This document shows positions 5,092 through 6,143 of a stretch of DNA of 6,143 nucleotides, in pieces. The stretch spans positions 1-6,143 of the forward strand of contig JAHZHK010000150.1 in NCBI GenBank assembly GCA_019420325.1. Reading direction: 5' to 3'. Positions within the stretch are counted from its first letter, which is position 1, and every line of letters begins with the position of its first letter. Made by a program: the position numbers and the translations under genes. Source of the DNA: Coriobacteriaceae bacterium (GTDB lineage: Bacteria > Actinomycetota > Coriobacteriia > Coriobacteriales > UMGS124). Below the pieces are notes generated by a model. That model saw only the letters and a program-made list of their open reading frames with translations. It made no database searches and was not told the origin of the DNA.

Positions 5092-6143
5092 TTATGCATG
5101 GTTCTCGCGGTCAACAAGCTGCTCGGCCCCGTAGCGCTGGCGCAGCACGGGCTTTTCGATCTTGCCCGTGGGGTTGCGCGGAACGTCGGCGAAAATAATC
5201 TTGCGCGGACGCTTGTAACGAGGCAGGTCGAGGCAGTACTCATTGATGTCCTCGACGGTGGTGTCGGCGTACTCAGGTTTGAGTTCGATGATGGCGGCGC
5301 AGATCTCGCCCAGACGCTCGTCGGGCAGGCCGATGACCGCGACGTCCTTCACTGCAGGGTTGGCAGAGAGGAAGTCCTCGATCTGCACGGGGTAGATGTT
5401 CTCGCCACCCGAGATGACAACGTCCTTCTTGCGGTCGACAAGCCAGTAGAAGCCGTCCTCGTCCTGACGCGCCATATCACCGGTGAGCAGCCAGCCGTTC
5501 TGCAACGACTCGGCAGTGGCCTTGGGGTTGTTGTAATAGCAGGTCATGACACCCGGACCCTTGACGCACAGCTCGCCGACCTCGCCCTTGGCCACCGGCT
5601 CGCCGTGCGAGTCGATGATCTTGACGTCCCAGTTGTAGCCCGGCACGCCGATGGCGCCCACATGGTCGATGTTCTCGACGCCCAGGTGCACGCAACCCGG
5701 GCCCGTGGACTCGGACAGGCCGTAGTTGGTGTCGTACTGGTGGTGGGGGAAAATCGACTTCCACTTCTTGATGAGGCTCTTGGGAACCGGCTGGGCGCCG
5801 ATGTGCATGAGACGCCACTGGTCGAGCTTGTAGTCCTCAAGTTTGATGGCACCTTCCTCGATGGCAAGGAGGATGTCTTGGGCCCACGGCACAAGAAGCC
5901 ACACGATGGTGCACCGCTCCGAGCTGATGGCGTCGAAGATGGCCTTGGGGGTCACACCGCGCAGAAGCACGCCCTTGCCACCGCAGATGAGACTACCAAG
6001 CCAGTGCATGGCGGCACCGGTGTGGTACAGCGGCGGGATGCAGAGGAACACGTCGTCATGGGTCTGGCCATGGTGCTTCTGCTCCATCTGCGCAGCCTGC
6101 GTGAGGCTCTCATGGTTGTGCAGGATGGCCTTGGGGAAGCCGG
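5092..6143 (-). CDS. AMP-forming acyl-CoA ligase (class I adenylate-forming, ANL superfamily), C-terminal two thirds
   Basis: Enzymes of this family activate a carboxylic acid with ATP to an acyl-adenylate and then form the CoA thioester, usually in the cytoplasm or at the inner membrane face. The visible 349 residues enter at the end of the phosphate-binding loop (GFPKAILHNH, residues 1-10 of the fragment). Then come the PPLYHTGA region (about 36-43), the adenine-binding YGLSEST at 140-146, the TGD ribose-binding aspartate at 220-222, the hinge DRKKD at 236-240, GENIYP at 246-251, and the C-terminal NPTGKIEK with the adenylation lysine K327 (codon 5161-5163). All motifs appear intact, so the enzyme should be active. 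The start lies beyond the right edge; the internal ATG at 6087 is not the start because the conserved loop continues upstream. Substrate is not readable from the fragment: medium- or long-chain fatty acids, aromatic acids or bile acids are all possible. It leads a unit with the DUF1292-like gene 17 bases downstream. Confidence 0.92.
   Translation of the reverse strand, partial: GFPKAILHNHESLTQAAQMEQKHHGQTHDDVFLCIPPLYHTGAAMHWLGSLICGGKGVLLRGVTPKAIFDAISSERCTIVWLLVPWAQDILLAIEEGAIKLEDYKLDQWRLMHIGAQPVPKSLIKKWKSIFPHHQYDTNYGLSESTGPGCVHLGVENIDHVGAIGVPGYNWDVKIIDSHGEPVAKGEVGELCVKGPGVMTCYYNNPKATAESLQNGWLLTGDMARQDEDGFYWLVDRKKDVVISGGENIYPVQIEDFLSANPAVKDVAVIGLPDERLGEICAAIIELKPEYADTTVEDINEYCLDLPRYKRPRKIIFADVPRNPTGKIEKPVLRQRYGAEQLVDRENHA

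Overview
The window is a gene-dense, GC-rich chromosomal stretch of ordinary bacterial housekeeping and metabolic genes. Genes are tightly packed, codons favour G or C at the third position, and one TTG start and one GTG start each follow a good Shine-Dalgarno (SD) sequence. The proteins look like those of a high-GC Gram-positive anaerobe. A member of the Coriobacteriia (Collinsella/Olsenella/Atopobium-like Actinomycetota) is my best guess. It rests on protein style and on a tgt-sec arrangement, not on a diagnostic marker, so confidence is moderate. I see no rRNA, tRNA, CRISPR array, insertion sequence, phage gene or attachment site, and no gene-free stretch longer than 300 bases.

Layout from left to right. 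(1) Bases 1-821, minus strand: the N-terminal part of SecD, a Sec translocon accessory subunit, cut by the left edge. (2) Bases 896-2038, minus: tgt, tRNA-guanine transglycosylase, upstream of secD on the same strand, with a 74-base spacer that holds a strong RNA hairpin and a possible -10 box. (3) Bases 2039-2196: a 158-base divergent intergenic region with a 17-bp inverted repeat, the only probable two-way promoter region here. (4) Bases 2197-4689, plus: a large 830-residue U32-family (DUF3656/RlhA-like) protein with two cysteine clusters. (5) Bases 4690-4732: a short convergent junction with a hairpin that also contains the stop codon of the next gene. (6) Bases 4733-5074, minus: a small acidic DUF1292-like protein. 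(7) Bases 5092-6143, minus: the C-terminal two thirds of an AMP-forming acyl-CoA ligase, cut by the right edge and probably co-transcribed with the DUF1292-like gene, 17 bases away.

How they fit together: tgt and the U32 gene share a divergent promoter region, and both probably act on RNA. Tgt inserts the queuosine precursor at tRNA position 34, and characterised U32 relatives hydroxylate rRNA or tRNA bases or ubiquinone precursors. SecD belongs to protein export and is linked to tgt only through a widely conserved gene order, from which yajC is missing here. The acyl-CoA ligase and DUF1292-like pair form a separate transcription unit. I found no clear evidence of a previously undescribed system. 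The observations most worth a second look are the second cysteine-rich half of the U32 protein, the missing yajC with a hairpin in its place, and the stop codon inside a terminator loop.
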